Assembly (NCBI GenBank): GCA_018820855.1
Contig: JAHJNL010000036.1
Span: forward strand, 1 to 64,000
Reading direction: 5' to 3'
DNA length: 64,000 nucleotides
From: Pseudomonadota bacterium
Lineage (GTDB): Bacteria; Desulfobacterota; Desulfobulbia; Desulfobulbales; Desulfocapsaceae
The notes beneath the pieces were generated by a model. That model made no database searches and was not told where the DNA came from. It worked only from the letters and a program-made list of their open reading frames with translations. Within the stretch, counting starts at the first letter, position 1, and each line of letters opens with the position of its first letter. Below are positions 53,036-63,002 of this stretch, one piece after another. The position numbers and the translations under genes are program-made.

Positions 53036-53895
53036 AGCAGCTCTTTCCGGTAGAGACGGACAAATGCATCTATATCCCCCTGCCAGGAGTTGAAGACCGA
53101 GAGTCCTGCCTGCTTCAGTCGCCTGTTTTCCAGGATGGAATTTGCCGGTCGATGGGCAGGGGTAGGATACTCTGAGGTGCTGCAGGGGACCAGATTGTGG
53201 GGAATCTCCATGGCATCAAGGAAATAGCAGGCACCCTGATACCAGGTCGATGATCCTTCGGCGGTGGCATGAACAATACCTTGCAGGTCCGAAGTCAGGA
53301 CAGTCTCGATCTGGCGGGCAAGGGTGGCGGTCCAGGTGAGAGAACCGTGCTGGTCATTGACAACCTTCAGCTCCCTGGATGGATCTGCCAGGGCCAGACG
53401 GAGCATGGTCTTGAGGAAGTTTTTCCCCCCCCATCCGTAGAGCCAGGCAGTGCGCAGGATGAGGTGATCCGAGGAAATTTCTGTCACTGCCTGTTCCCCG
53501 GCAAGTTTACTCCTGCCGTATTGTGAAAGGGGGGCGACTGCATCTTCTTCTGTGTAGCCCTCCGGTATCGGTTTGTTGCCGTCAAAGACATAGTCGGTGG
53601 AGATGTGAATAAGTCTGCCGTCTCTTGCCTCCATACCTCTTGCCAGATTTTCCGGACCCCGGGCGTTGACCTGCCAGGCCAGTTCTTTTTCCTTTTCACA
53701 GGTGTCTACAGCCGTATACGCTGCACAGTTGATCAGCACTTGCGGATGGTGGCGATTGATGACCCTGTCGACTGCTTCCTGGCTGCTGATGTCCAACTCT
53801 TTGGAGCCGCAGGAAATGACTTTGTGCTCGTGGCCCAGGAGCTTACTGACATCCTGGCCTAGCTGGCCCTGGCCGCCGGTGATGAGAATTTTCAT
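53017..53895 (-). CDS. rfbD: dTDP-4-dehydrorhamnose reductase
   Basis: Last step of dTDP-L-rhamnose synthesis, 292 residues, SDR fold. [20 protein letters not shown] (Rossmann), [20 protein letters not shown], the ISTDYVFDG active-site region with YGRSKLAGE (Tyr-x3-Lys) and [13 protein letters not shown] are typical. Four bp of overlap with rfbA. The C-terminal residues QEAKG and the stop come from an intergenic repeat, so the native end was probably altered. rfbB and rfbC are not in this window. Confidence 0.95.
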   Translation of the reverse strand: MKILITGGQGQLGQDVSKLLGHEHKVISCGSKELDISSQEAVDRVINRHHPQVLINCAAYTAVDTCEKEKELAWQVNARGPENLARGMEARDGRLIHISTDYVFDGNKPIPEGYTEEDAVAPLSQYGRSKLAGEQAVTEISSDHLILRTAWLYGWGGKNFLKTMLRLALADPSRELKVVNDQHGSLTWTATLARQIETVLTSDLQGIVHATAEGSSTWYQGACYFLDAMEIPHNLVPCSTSEYPTPAHRPANSILENRRLKQAGLSVFNSWQGDIDAFVRLYRKELLQEAKG

Positions 53896-54782
53896 TGGAA
53901 CTTCTTGGGGGATTCTTTTTCGGCAACGATCTCCAAGAGGTATTGCCCATATTGATTTTTAAGCATGTCCGCGGCCAGTTGCTCCATCTGTCTGGCATCG
54001 ATATAGCCAAGGCTGTAGGCGATCTCTTCGATACAGGCGACCTTCAGTCCCTGTCTGTCCTGCACGGCCTGGACATAGCTTGAGGCTTGCTGCAGGGATT
54101 CATGGGTACCGGTGTCAAGCCAGCAAAAGCCACGGCTGAGCGGCTGTACCCGAAGCTTCCCCCGGCGCAGGTATTCCATGTTGAGGTCGGTGATTTCCAG
54201 TTCCCCTCGCGGAGAAGGTTTGACTGCTTTGGCAATGGCAATCACATCATTATCATAAAAATAGAGGCCGGGGACCGCAAATTTGGATTTCGGTTTCTTG
54301 GGTTTCTCTTCGATGCCAACCACGTTGTTTTTGTCATCGAATTCGACCACGCCATAGCGTTCAGGGTCTTTCACCGGATAGCCGAAGATCAGACCGCCCT
54401 CTGAAAGAGTGGCGCTTTCCCGCAGGACTCGAGAGAAGCCGGATCCGAAAAAGATGTTATCGCCCAGGATCAGGGCCACCTTATCATTGCCGATAAAGGA
54501 TTCCCCGATGAGAAAGGCCTGGGCCAGTCCTTCAGGGGCAGCCTGTACCGCATAGCTGATGGAAAGGCCCAAATGCGACCCATCATTAAAGAGCTCCTGG
54601 AAATCGGGAAGGTCGTGGGGGGTGGAAATGATCAGGATATCACGGATGCCTGCCAGCATGAGTACGGACAGAGGGTAATAGATCATGGGTTTATCATAGA
54701 CCGGGAGCATCTGTTTGGAGATGACTCGAGTCAGGGGGTAGAGCCTGGTTCCGGAACCACCGGCAAGGATAATACCTTTCAT
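53892..54782 (-). CDS. rfbA: Glucose-1-phosphate thymidylyltransferase
   Basis: First step of the dTDP-rhamnose pathway (dTTP + Glc-1-P), 296 residues. [20 protein letters not shown] is the nucleotide-binding loop; [30 protein letters not shown] and [19 protein letters not shown] follow. The start at 54782 matches the family; the longer frame adds [15 protein letters not shown] without a site. First gene of the pair with rfbD, divergent from the phosphomannomutase gene. Confidence 0.96.
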   Translation of the reverse strand: MKGIILAGGSGTRLYPLTRVISKQMLPVYDKPMIYYPLSVLMLAGIRDILIISTPHDLPDFQELFNDGSHLGLSISYAVQAAPEGLAQAFLIGESFIGNDKVALILGDNIFFGSGFSRVLRESATLSEGGLIFGYPVKDPERYGVVEFDDKNNVVGIEEKPKKPKSKFAVPGLYFYDNDVIAIAKAVKPSPRGELEITDLNMEYLRRGKLRVQPLSRGFCWLDTGTHESLQQASSYVQAVQDRQGLKVACIEEIAYSLGYIDARQMEQLAADMLKNQYGQYLLEIVAEKESPKKFQ

Positions 54783-54905
54783 GGACGCTCTCAGTTGAAA
54801 AAATCTTTTTATTTTGATATGTTTCAATCTATTATTGGTGTGGGGAAAACACTGTAAGTATAGTGAACCTTTTCAGAAAAGCAAACAGAATACAGGAAAA
54901 AATGG

Positions 54906-56267
54906 ATGAGTGTGAAAATTCCGGCCTGTTTTAAGGCCTATGACATTCGGGGCAGAGTTCCGGACGAGCTCAATCCCGGATTGGCCAGGGACATCGGGCG
55001 AGCGTATGCGGCAGTGTTTCATCCCCGTAAAGTGGCTGTGGGCCACGATATCCGCCTCAGCAGCCTGGAATTGACGGAGGCTCTCGCCGGCGGGCTTGTG
55101 GAGTCGGGTGTGGATGTCCTGCACCTGGGGTTATGCGGGACAGAAGAGATCTATCACGCGGCCTTCAGCCTTGAGGATCAGGGTGTCGATGGCGGAATCG
55201 TAGTCACTGCCAGTCATAATCCTGCTGATTATAATGGCATGAAGTTTGTGTCCAAAGGGGCTCGCCCGGTCACCGGAGAATTCGGTCTGAAAGAGATGGC
55301 AGAGATGATTGTCAACAGCGCGCTTCCTCCTACAGCTGAGAGCAGGGGCAAAGAGAGCAGGGTTGCAGACAAGACTTCCTATATCCGGCACCTCCTTGGT
55401 TATATCGATAAAGAAGAGTTATCTCCTTTGAAACTGGTGGTCAACAGCGGCAATGGCTGTGCCGGGGCAGTGGTTGATCTTCTCGAGCAGGAACTTCCCT
55501 TTTCCTTTATCAAGGCCTATCATGAGCCGGACGGCAATTTTCCCAATGGTGTCCCCAATCCTCTTCTGCCGGAAAAGCGTGAGGAGACTGCCCGACTGGT
55601 GCGGGAACATGGCGCCGACCTCGGGATTGCCTGGGATGGTGATTTTGACCGCTGCTTTTTCTGGGATGAAAAGGGAACTTTTATTGAAGGGTACTATATT
55701 GTCGGTCTCCTGGCCTTAGAGCTTCTCAGTCAGGAACCGGGTGGAAAGATCCTCCACGACCCGCGTCTTATCTGGAACACCGAAGAACTGGTCCGTGCCT
55801 CCGGTGGGGTGCCGATCATGACCAGAACCGGACATGCCTTTATCAAGGAACGGATGCGTCAGGAGGATGCTGTTTACGGGGGAGAGATGTCCGCCCATCA
55901 TTATTTCAGAGAGTTCGGTTACTGTGACTCGGGAATGATTCCCTGGCTCCTTGTCTGTTCTCTGCTCAGCCGAAAAAAAGTCTCTCTTTCCTCACTGGTT
56001 GCCGAACGAATGGCTGCATATCCGGTATCCGGCGAGATCAACAGTATTGTTGATGATCCGGATGCGGTAATTGAAAGAATAGAGACTCTTTTTCAGGAAG
56101 GGGAAAAAGAGTATACTGACGGCCTTTCCGTGGCCTTTGCTGATTTCCGTTTCAATGTCAGGAAGTCCAACACTGAACCTCTGTTGCGGCTGAATGTGGA
56201 AAGTCGTGGTAATCCGGATCTGCTTCGAGAGAAGACCGAAGAGTTGCTGCAGATCATCAGGAATTAG
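54906..56267 (+). CDS. Phosphomannomutase/phosphoglucomutase
   Basis: A 453-residue alpha-D-phosphohexomutase supplying Man-1-P or Glc-1-P. It has FKAYDIRGRVPDELN, the phosphoserine loop GIVVTASHNPADYNGMKFV, the metal-binding WDGDFDRCFF (DGDxDR), the sugar loop GGEMSAHHYFREFGYCDSG and the phosphate site RKSNTEPLLRLNVE. With ManC and the rfb genes it forms a nucleotide-sugar supply set, probably for O-antigen or capsule. Confidence 0.93.
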   Translation: MSVKIPACFKAYDIRGRVPDELNPGLARDIGRAYAAVFHPRKVAVGHDIRLSSLELTEALAGGLVESGVDVLHLGLCGTEEIYHAAFSLEDQGVDGGIVVTASHNPADYNGMKFVSKGARPVTGEFGLKEMAEMIVNSALPPTAESRGKESRVADKTSYIRHLLGYIDKEELSPLKLVVNSGNGCAGAVVDLLEQELPFSFIKAYHEPDGNFPNGVPNPLLPEKREETARLVREHGADLGIAWDGDFDRCFFWDEKGTFIEGYYIVGLLALELLSQEPGGKILHDPRLIWNTEELVRASGGVPIMTRTGHAFIKERMRQEDAVYGGEMSAHHYFREFGYCDSGMIPWLLVCSLLSRKKVSLSSLVAERMAAYPVSGEINSIVDDPDAVIERIETLFQEGEKEYTDGLSVAFADFRFNVRKSNTEPLLRLNVESRGNPDLLREKTEELLQIIRN

Positions 56268-56480
56268 GATTGTAGGGGAAAGACAAAAGGCTGAAGGTGA
56301 GGTGAATGTTGTCCAATTGATATGTTGACTTGTTGAATATTTTTGAATAAGTCCATATAGCTATAGCTGTATTGTTTTTTTACTTCAGCCGGCAATCTAT
56401 ATACCTATATATCTATCTACCTAAAATCTCAGTCGCCAGGCTGTGTTAGAGGTTGGAAAAACTCATTGTAAGGAATTCAT
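56268..56480. repeat. Intergenic stretch with GGCTGAAG-type pair (5)
   Basis: GGCTGAAGG (56289-56297) and CTTCAGCCGG (56383-56392) are about 85 bp apart, and a short AT-rich ATATACC/ATATATC tandem follows (56396-56420). No gene. Confidence 0.5.
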
Positions 56481-57899
56481 ATGCGAAAGATTCAACCCGT
56501 GATTCTTGCCGGTGGAACCGGTTCCAGGCTGTGGCCCCTGTCGCGTGAGCTTTATCCCAAGCAGTTGCTGAAACTCATCGATGAGACTTCACTGCTGCAG
56601 ACTACTATACTTCGGGTCTCTCAGCTGGCAGAGGTCCTGCCTACGCTGCTGGTGGTGGGAGAGGAACATCGGTTTATCACCCGCAGCCAGGTTGATGCCC
56701 TTGGTGTGGGTCATGAGTGTCAGATTCTTCTGGAGCCGATTGGTCGGAATACCGCTCCGGCTGTCTGCGGTGCTGTGGAGTATTGCGCCATTGATGAAGA
56801 TGAAGAAACCATTCTGCTGGTGCTGCCTGCCGATCATTTGATATTGAGACAGAATGCCTTCCGTGATGTGGTGGCCAAGGCGGTTGCTCTGGCGGCGGAA
56901 GGGAAAATCGTGACATTCGGCATTGAACCCCAGCATCCTGAAACGGGATACGGCTACATTGAGCAGGGGGAAGAGAGTTCCGTTCGTTCATTTCGGGAAA
57001 AACCTGATCTGGAAACGGCAAAATCCTATTTGAGCAAGGGGAATTATTTTTGGAATAGCGGCATGTTCGCCTTTTCTATTAAAACCTTTCGGCAGGAGAT
57101 GGAGCGCCTGGCCCCGGAAATGCTCTCTTGCATGCGGGAGGCAGTTCTTCTGGGACGGCGTGATAGAAATTTTTTCAGACTGGACGAGGGCGCAATGTCC
57201 AGATGTCCCAGCGATTCTATTGATTACGCGCTTATGGAAAAGACGGATAGGGCTTCGGTAGTGGCTGCTGATCTGGACTGGAGCGATATCGGATCCTGGC
57301 ATGCCTTGTGGGAAGTCTCACGTAAGGACGAAAATGGCAATGTCAGCCAGGGTGATGTCATCATGGAGGACACGAAAAATTGTCTGGTACGTTCCGAAGA
57401 TACCTTGGTGGCCACAGTAGGGTTGGAAGATACCCTGATTGTGGAGACTGCGGATGCGGTGCTGGTTGCGCCTCTTTCCAGGGCCCAGGATGTGAAGAAA
57501 ATTGTCGCCAGGCTTAAGAAGTCGGGGCGTGGTGAATTCAAGATTCACCGCACCGTGCATCGTCCCTGGGGGAGTTACACGGTATTGGAGCTGCAGCCCA
57601 GATATCAGATTAAGCGGATCACCGTAAAGCCCGGGGCAAAGCTGTCACTGCAGATGCATCACCATCGTCATGAACACTGGGTGATGGTTTCCGGCACTGC
57701 CCGTATCACCAATGGGGAAGAGGTCTTCCTCCTCCATGAGAATCAGTCAACGTACATCCCGGCAGGCGTAAGACATCGCCTGGAAAACCCGGGAGTCATG
57801 GAAATGGAGCTGATAGAGGTCCAGAACGGCAGCTATCTTGGGGAAGATGATATCGTTCGTTTTGATGATGACTACGGACGGCAGGAGTCTGAAGGTTAG
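56481..57899 (+). CDS. manC: Mannose-1-phosphate guanylyltransferase / mannose-6-phosphate isomerase
   Basis: Bifunctional 472-residue enzyme for GDP-mannose. The N-terminal nucleotidyltransferase (about 1-340) has PVILAGGTGSRLWPLSRELY with PKQLLKL, and LLEPIGRNTAPA. The C-terminal type II phosphomannose isomerase cupin carries HRPWGSYTVLE, VKPGAKLSLQMHHHRHEHWV (metal ligands) and STYIPAGVRHRLENPG. The start at 56481 has GTAAGGAATTC before it. Confidence 0.95.
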   Translation: MRKIQPVILAGGTGSRLWPLSRELYPKQLLKLIDETSLLQTTILRVSQLAEVLPTLLVVGEEHRFITRSQVDALGVGHECQILLEPIGRNTAPAVCGAVEYCAIDEDEETILLVLPADHLILRQNAFRDVVAKAVALAAEGKIVTFGIEPQHPETGYGYIEQGEESSVRSFREKPDLETAKSYLSKGNYFWNSGMFAFSIKTFRQEMERLAPEMLSCMREAVLLGRRDRNFFRLDEGAMSRCPSDSIDYALMEKTDRASVVAADLDWSDIGSWHALWEVSRKDENGNVSQGDVIMEDTKNCLVRSEDTLVATVGLEDTLIVETADAVLVAPLSRAQDVKKIVARLKKSGRGEFKIHRTVHRPWGSYTVLELQPRYQIKRITVKPGAKLSLQMHHHRHEHWVMVSGTARITNGEEVFLLHENQSTYIPAGVRHRLENPGVMEMELIEVQNGSYLGEDDIVRFDDDYGRQESEG

Positions 57900-57921
57900 G
57901 ACGAAACACTCCCTTCTTCAT

Positions 57922-58269
57922 TCAGCCGAAATGCTTCTTAAAGGCCTCGGTGTATTTTTTAAATATTCGTTTCCCCTCATCGCTGATGTCGGAAAACTCA
58001 ATCCCGGTTGTATAACGGCCTGATGCTTCCTCACAGTGCTTTATGTTGCCTGTAAGATCAATCAGGTCGTCTTCCAGGCCGACCGTGATGAGCAGTGTGT
58101 CGCCTTTGGCGAGGGGCTGGGTGGTCTCCAGCTTCAGGCCGTTTTCGCTGACGTCGAGAGTTCTTCCCATGGAGTAGGTGGTTTGCCTCCCCTCTTCATC
58201 AATGACCAGGTAATCCAGCAGGTGTAACGAATCCAGTCGAATAAAGTGTCTTTTCTCACCATTAGCCAT
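57922..58269 (-). CDS. PilZ-domain protein (2)
   Basis: About 115 residues, PilZ type: RRHFIRLDSLHLLDYL-like N-terminus (seen as KRHFIRLDSLHLLDYL), then MGRTLDVSENGLKLET (D-x-S-x-x-G). The RxxxR-like first motif is shortened to KRHFIR, so c-di-GMP binding is less certain. The start at 58269 has AAGGAG 10 bases upstream and lies 8 bp after the mtnA stop. The longer frame to 58371 overlaps mtnA. Confidence 0.8.
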   Translation of the reverse strand: MANGEKRHFIRLDSLHLLDYLVIDEEGRQTTYSMGRTLDVSENGLKLETTQPLAKGDTLLITVGLEDDLIDLTGNIKHCEEASGRYTTGIEFSDISDEGKRIFKKYTEAFKKHFG

Positions 58270-58276
58270 TGCCTGT

Positions 58277-59398
58277 TTACTCCTTTTTGTCATGAGATGA
58301 TTTTTCCGGAAAAAGTCGATGGATTGCTTCTTTTTCTGCTGCCACAATGCCTCTTTCAGTGATAAGTCCACTTATCAGGCGGGCTGGTGTAACGTCAAAA
58401 CTGTAGTTAAGGGCATGGGTTTCCGGGGCCGTCAGCTGGATAGTCTCTATGCTGCCGTTCCCGGCCAAGCCGCTGATGGTCGTGATTTCATCCCCGGAAC
58501 GTTCTTCAATGGGGATGTCACTCCCTCGGTCCAGTTCCCAGTCAAAGGTTGATGAGGGCAGAGCTACATAAAAGGGGATGTTGTTGTCATGTGCGGCCAA
58601 GGCCTTAAGATAGGTGCCTATCTTGTTGGCCACGTCCCCTGTATGGGTCGTACGGTCTGTTCCGACGATAACCATGTCCACCATTTTCTGCTGCATGAGA
58701 TGACCGCCTGCGTTGTCGGTGATCAGGGTGCAGGGTATCCCTTCCTGCTGCAATTCCCAGGCGGTAAGTCTGGATCCTTGATTCCAGGGACGCGTCTCGT
58801 CAACCCAGACATGTACCTTGATCCCGGCATCCCGGGCTGCATAAATGGGGGCAGTGGCACTGCCGTGATCGACAAAGGCAAGCCAGCCTGCGTTGCAGTG
58901 GGTGAGGATGTTGACGGTTTCTCCTCCTTTGGCCCTGCTCAGGTTCTCAATGATTTTTACACCATGATCCCCTAATGCCTTGCAGAAAGCGGCATCCTCG
59001 TCTGCTATGGCGCAGGCTGTCAAAAAAACGATAGACTTTTTCTCATCATCGCTTTTCCCATTTTTTGCTGTTTCCAGAATTCTTTCTGCTGCCCATTTGA
59101 GATTTCTTGCCGTAGGCCGGCTTTTATCTAAAAGGCGTAATCCTTCCTCGAGGGCTTCCTGAACTTTGCCGGGTAAGGCGTGAACTGCGGCAAGGTGCAT
59201 GCCGAAACCGGCCGTGGCCCCTATCAACCCTGCTCCGCGCACGTGCATGTCACGAATGGCGACTACGGCATCGTTCAGGGTGGTTAAGGGCTCAATAATG
59301 AATTTGTGTGGGAGCTGTCGTTGATCAATAATCAGAATTCGGCTGTTATCGGCGGGGTCCGGCCAGATGGTTCGGTATGATTGCCCATTTATTTTCAT
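58277..59398 (-). CDS. mtnA: S-methyl-5-thioribose-1-phosphate isomerase
   Basis: Methionine salvage enzyme converting MTR-1-P to MTRu-1-P; 373 residues of the eIF2B-like family. Seen are VRGAGLIGATAGFGMHLAA, the catalytic Cys in LTHCNAGWLAFVDHG, and the Asp region VGTDRTTHTGDVANKIGTY. Other mtn genes are not in the window. Operon with the PilZ gene behind it. Confidence 0.94.
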   Translation of the reverse strand: MKINGQSYRTIWPDPADNSRILIIDQRQLPHKFIIEPLTTLNDAVVAIRDMHVRGAGLIGATAGFGMHLAAVHALPGKVQEALEEGLRLLDKSRPTARNLKWAAERILETAKNGKSDDEKKSIVFLTACAIADEDAAFCKALGDHGVKIIENLSRAKGGETVNILTHCNAGWLAFVDHGSATAPIYAARDAGIKVHVWVDETRPWNQGSRLTAWELQQEGIPCTLITDNAGGHLMQQKMVDMVIVGTDRTTHTGDVANKIGTYLKALAAHDNNIPFYVALPSSTFDWELDRGSDIPIEERSGDEITTISGLAGNGSIETIQLTAPETHALNYSFDVTPARLISGLITERGIVAAEKEAIHRLFPEKSSHDKKE

Positions 59399-59873
59399 GG
59401 AGTACTTATCGGTAAAGGTAGAGTTTATACGTTAAACGTCACTCTGTTAAGAATAGCCTGCGTTACAAAAAATGTAAAATAATTATCCGGAATATTCATT
59501 TTTGTGGCAGATCATTCTTTTTAAAGCCCATTTGCAGATGCCTGCTAGAGTGTATAAAAAATGACAAGAATGAAAAGTCTATTTCCAAATATTGCAAAAT
59601 TGTATTATTTTTAAGGGGGCTGTTTCGCTGAATTTTGCGGAGAAAGTTGATTTATCAGTATGTTATCAAGAAAATGACTTTCTGGCACAGCTGTTGTAAT
59701 GATTTTGTGACGCTTCTTCCCCTGCCATGTAAAGAGAAAACAGGAGGGGGCAGTGGGAAGGAAAGTGCAAAAATGTGACTACAGGTAAGGATTGGGAGAC
59801 CCGAGCCTGTTGTCGAGAGATGCTTTTCCGGGATGGGAGATCCCGAAAGTATAATTGTTTAAGGAGGAGGACA
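59399..59873. other. Long leader before the nitrogen block
   Basis: 475 bp without a gene, separating divergent mtnA and amt. It carries the sigma-54-like motif at 59683 and a GGATGGGAGATCCC inverted repeat (59830 region). No NtrC-like dyad (TGCACC/GGTGCA) was found. Confidence 0.5.
59683..59698 (+). promoter_or_regulatory. Sigma-54-like promoter for amt
   Basis: TGGCAC-N5-TTGTA, one base from the TGGCAC-N5-TTGCA consensus with correct 10-bp GG-to-GC spacing, 175 bp before the first amt start. Ammonium-transporter and glnK genes are commonly sigma-54 controlled. Confidence 0.55.
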
Positions 59874-61097
59874 ATGATTAACGGTGCGGATACCGCCTTT
59901 ATTCTGGCGGCGGCGGGCCTGGTGTTGCTGATGACACCGGGGCTTGCTCTTTTTTATGCGGGAATGGTTCGGGGCAAGAATGTCCTGGGAACCATCATGC
60001 AGAGCTTTTTCATGATTGCCCTGATCTCAATAGAGTGGGTTTATCTGGGATATTCAATGTCGTTTGGTCCGGATGTCGGCGGCATTATCGGTGATCTGTC
60101 GTGGTTTGCCTTAAATGGTGTGACCAACGCGCCAAGTTCGGAGTATGCCACCACTATCCCGCAGACACTCTTTATGATCTACCAGTGCATGTTTGCCATC
60201 ATTACTCCGGCCCTGATTACCGGCGCTTTTGCAGAACGTGTGCGCTTTGTTCCTTTTTTGATTTTTTCGCTGTTCTGGGCCATACTGGTGTATAATCCTG
60301 TCTGTCACTGGGTATGGGGGGCCGGTGGTTGGCTGGGAAAAATGGGTGTGTATGATTTTGCCGGTGGTCTGGTGGTTCATGTTACCTGCGGAGCGGCAGC
60401 GCTTGCCGCAGTTTTGGTCATAGGGCCGAGGCGCGGATATGGCAGGCAGAGTTTCATGCCCCATAATCTGCCGATGACCCTAATTGGCACAGGCCTCCTA
60501 TGGTTCGGCTGGTTTGGTTTTAACGGTGGTTCCGCCCTTGCTGCAAATGGGGTTGCGGTTACTGCCTTTGTGGCAACACACCTTGCCGGAATGGCTGGAA
60601 TGTTCATGTGGGTGGTTATGGAATGGATCACCCAGGGTAAGGCCACCACATTGGGTGCCGCCTCAGGGGCCATTGCAGGACTGGCGACAGTAACCCCTGC
60701 GGCAGGATTTGTCGGACCGAATTCAGCCATTATTATTGGCTGCCTTGCCGGAGTGATCTGTTACGGAGCAGTCAATCTCAAAAGCAGGTTGAAACTTGAT
60801 GATTCCCTGGATGTTGTCGGGATTCACGGGGTAGGTGGCATAATAGGGACTCTCTGTCTCGGAATCTTTGCGTCAACTGCAATAAATCCCGAGGGCGTGG
60901 ACGGACTGCTGGCAGGGAATGCTCTTCAGCTTGGCAAGCAGGCGTTCGGAGTCATTGTTGTTGGAGGCTATACCCTGGTTGTCAGTTGGATTTTGCTGAA
61001 AATTATTCATAGCACCATAGGACTCAGAGTACATGAGGATGCAGAGGTTGTGGGGCTCGATTCCACCGAGCATACAGAAACTGCATATAATAATTAG
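59874..61097 (+). CDS. Ammonium transporter Amt (1)
   Basis: A 407-residue Amt/MEP/Rh-family ammonium channel with 11 TM segments predicted. Typical motifs are LALFYAGMVRGKNVLGTI, ITPALITGAFAERV, the first pore His in VCHWVWGAGGWL and the second in DVVGIHGVGGIIGTLC. Start at 59874 with AAGGAGGAGG 4 bases upstream. First of two amt copies. Confidence 0.95.
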   Translation: MINGADTAFILAAAGLVLLMTPGLALFYAGMVRGKNVLGTIMQSFFMIALISIEWVYLGYSMSFGPDVGGIIGDLSWFALNGVTNAPSSEYATTIPQTLFMIYQCMFAIITPALITGAFAERVRFVPFLIFSLFWAILVYNPVCHWVWGAGGWLGKMGVYDFAGGLVVHVTCGAAALAAVLVIGPRRGYGRQSFMPHNLPMTLIGTGLLWFGWFGFNGGSALAANGVAVTAFVATHLAGMAGMFMWVVMEWITQGKATTLGAASGAIAGLATVTPAAGFVGPNSAIIIGCLAGVICYGAVNLKSRLKLDDSLDVVGIHGVGGIIGTLCLGIFASTAINPEGVDGLLAGNALQLGKQAFGVIVVGGYTLVVSWILLKIIHSTIGLRVHEDAEVVGLDSTEHTETAYNN

Positions 61098-61182
61098 GTT
61101 GAAGGCTGAAGAGAGAAGGAAAAAAGGATATTACGTTTTGGGCAGAAGGGTTGTTGCTTTTCTTTCAGCCTCTTCACCTGAA
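61098..61182. repeat. Inverted GGCTGAAG-type intergenic repeat (6)
   Basis: AGGTTGAAGGCTGAAG (61096-61111) and CTTTCAGCCTCTTCACC (61163-61179) around a GTTGTTGCTTTTC core, between the two amt genes. The core is also present in repeat 4. Confidence 0.65.
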
Positions 61183-61217
61183 AAAAACACCTGAAAACTT
61201 TTTCAAAGGAGTGAGTG

Positions 61218-62435
61218 ATGAATAGTGGAGATACCGCTTTTATGCTCATTGCTACGGCAATGGTAATGTTGATGACACCCGGTTTGGCCCTTTTTTACAG
61301 CGGCCTGGTTCGCAGTAAAAATGTCCTGTCCACTACTATGCAGAGTTTTGTCTGCCTGGGTGTGATTACAGTGATCTGGGTACTGTATGGGTATTCCCTG
61401 GCCTTTGGTCCGGATGTCGGTCATTTTATCGGTAACTTTGACTTTGTCGGTCTGAAGAACGTGGGCTTGGAACCAGGTCCTTATTCGGATACCATTCCTG
61501 ATATGCTATTTTGTGCTTTTCAGCTCATGTTTGCCATCATCACTCCTGCTCTCATCACCGGTGCCATTGCCGAGCGCATGAAATTCGGAGCCTACCTGGC
61601 CTTTATCGTTTGCTGGTCTACCTTTGTCTATTTTCCCATCTGTCACTGGGTATGGGGACAGGGTGGTTGGCTTGGCGAAATGGGGGCTCTCGATTTTGCC
61701 GGGGGTACGGTTATTCATATCAATTCCGGTGCGGCAGCGCTGGTGGCCGCTCTCATGCTGGGAAAACGAAAAGGGTATGGCCGTGACGCCATGCATCCTC
61801 ATAATCTGCCGATAACTGTCCTGGGTGCCGGGTTGCTCTGGTTTGGCTGGTTTGGCTTTAATGCAGGTTCAGCGCTTTCTGCCGGTCCTGTGGCTGTCTT
61901 AGCTCTTATGACCACCCAGGTGGCTACCGGAACCGGACTTTTGTTCTGGGTTATTGCAGAGTGGAAGGTGCAGGGAAGGCCAACAGTCTTGGGTGCTGCC
62001 TCCGGTGCTTTGGCTGGTTTGGTGGCTATTACTCCTGCTGCTGGATTTGTCAGCCCGATTTCAGCACTTGTCATCGGTGCTGCAGCTGGTGTAATCTGTT
62101 ATCTGGCTGTACTCGCAAAAGGAAAGCTGGGCTATGATGATTCACTGGACGTGGTTGGTATCCATGGTGCCGGAGGGTTGTGGGGAGCCCTGGCAACAGG
62201 ACTTTTTGCCTCTACTGCGGCGAATCCAGGCGGTGCAGACGGGCTCTTTTTCGGCAATCCAGGTCAGTTTGTTACGCAGGCCATCGGTGCAGGAGCTGCC
62301 ATTGCTTATTCCGTTGCGTTGACCTTTATTATTTTGAAAGTGATAGACGTAACCATTGGTCTTCGGGTAGATACCGATGATGAGACGCAGGGTCTGGATG
62401 TCACTGCCCATGGCGAGGTTGGTTATAGCCTGTAA
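61218..62435 (+). CDS. Ammonium transporter Amt (2)
   Basis: A 405-residue second Amt, similar to but clearly diverged from the first: LALFYSGLVRSKNVLST, ITPALITGAIAERMKFGAYL, ICHWVWGQGGWLGEMG and DVVGIHGAGGLWGALA. Both pore His residues are kept. The ATG at 61218 has AAAGGAG 6 bases upstream. It probably belongs with glnK, 101 bp downstream. Confidence 0.95.
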   Translation: MNSGDTAFMLIATAMVMLMTPGLALFYSGLVRSKNVLSTTMQSFVCLGVITVIWVLYGYSLAFGPDVGHFIGNFDFVGLKNVGLEPGPYSDTIPDMLFCAFQLMFAIITPALITGAIAERMKFGAYLAFIVCWSTFVYFPICHWVWGQGGWLGEMGALDFAGGTVIHINSGAAALVAALMLGKRKGYGRDAMHPHNLPITVLGAGLLWFGWFGFNAGSALSAGPVAVLALMTTQVATGTGLLFWVIAEWKVQGRPTVLGAASGALAGLVAITPAAGFVSPISALVIGAAAGVICYLAVLAKGKLGYDDSLDVVGIHGAGGLWGALATGLFASTAANPGGADGLFFGNPGQFVTQAIGAGAAIAYSVALTFIILKVIDVTIGLRVDTDDETQGLDVTAHGEVGYSL

Positions 62436-62497
62436 CGGCTTTGGTAGGTCGGCTGCAAGCCGTCGCAGCCAATTCTGTGATGAGTTGCAGCCGATGA

Positions 62498-62875
<378 letters not shown>

Positions 62876-63002
62876 CGCAGTTGCCAGCGGAGAGTTGAAA
62901 GTGGATAATTTTAAATTTGGCGGCGGTGTCGCAGAATGCACCGGAGAGAATCTGTTTTTTCACTCTCAGCTCTCAGCTCTCAACTATTAACTGTCTTCCC
63001 TT
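62876..63002. repeat. Short gap with GAGAGTTGAAAG / CTCTCAGCTCTCAACT inverted pair
   Basis: GGAGAGTTGAAAGTGG (62889-62904) pairs loosely with the tandem CTCTCAGCTCTCAACT near 62970-62985. It is similar in layout to the GGCTGAAG-type pairs but of different sequence. Confidence 0.4.
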
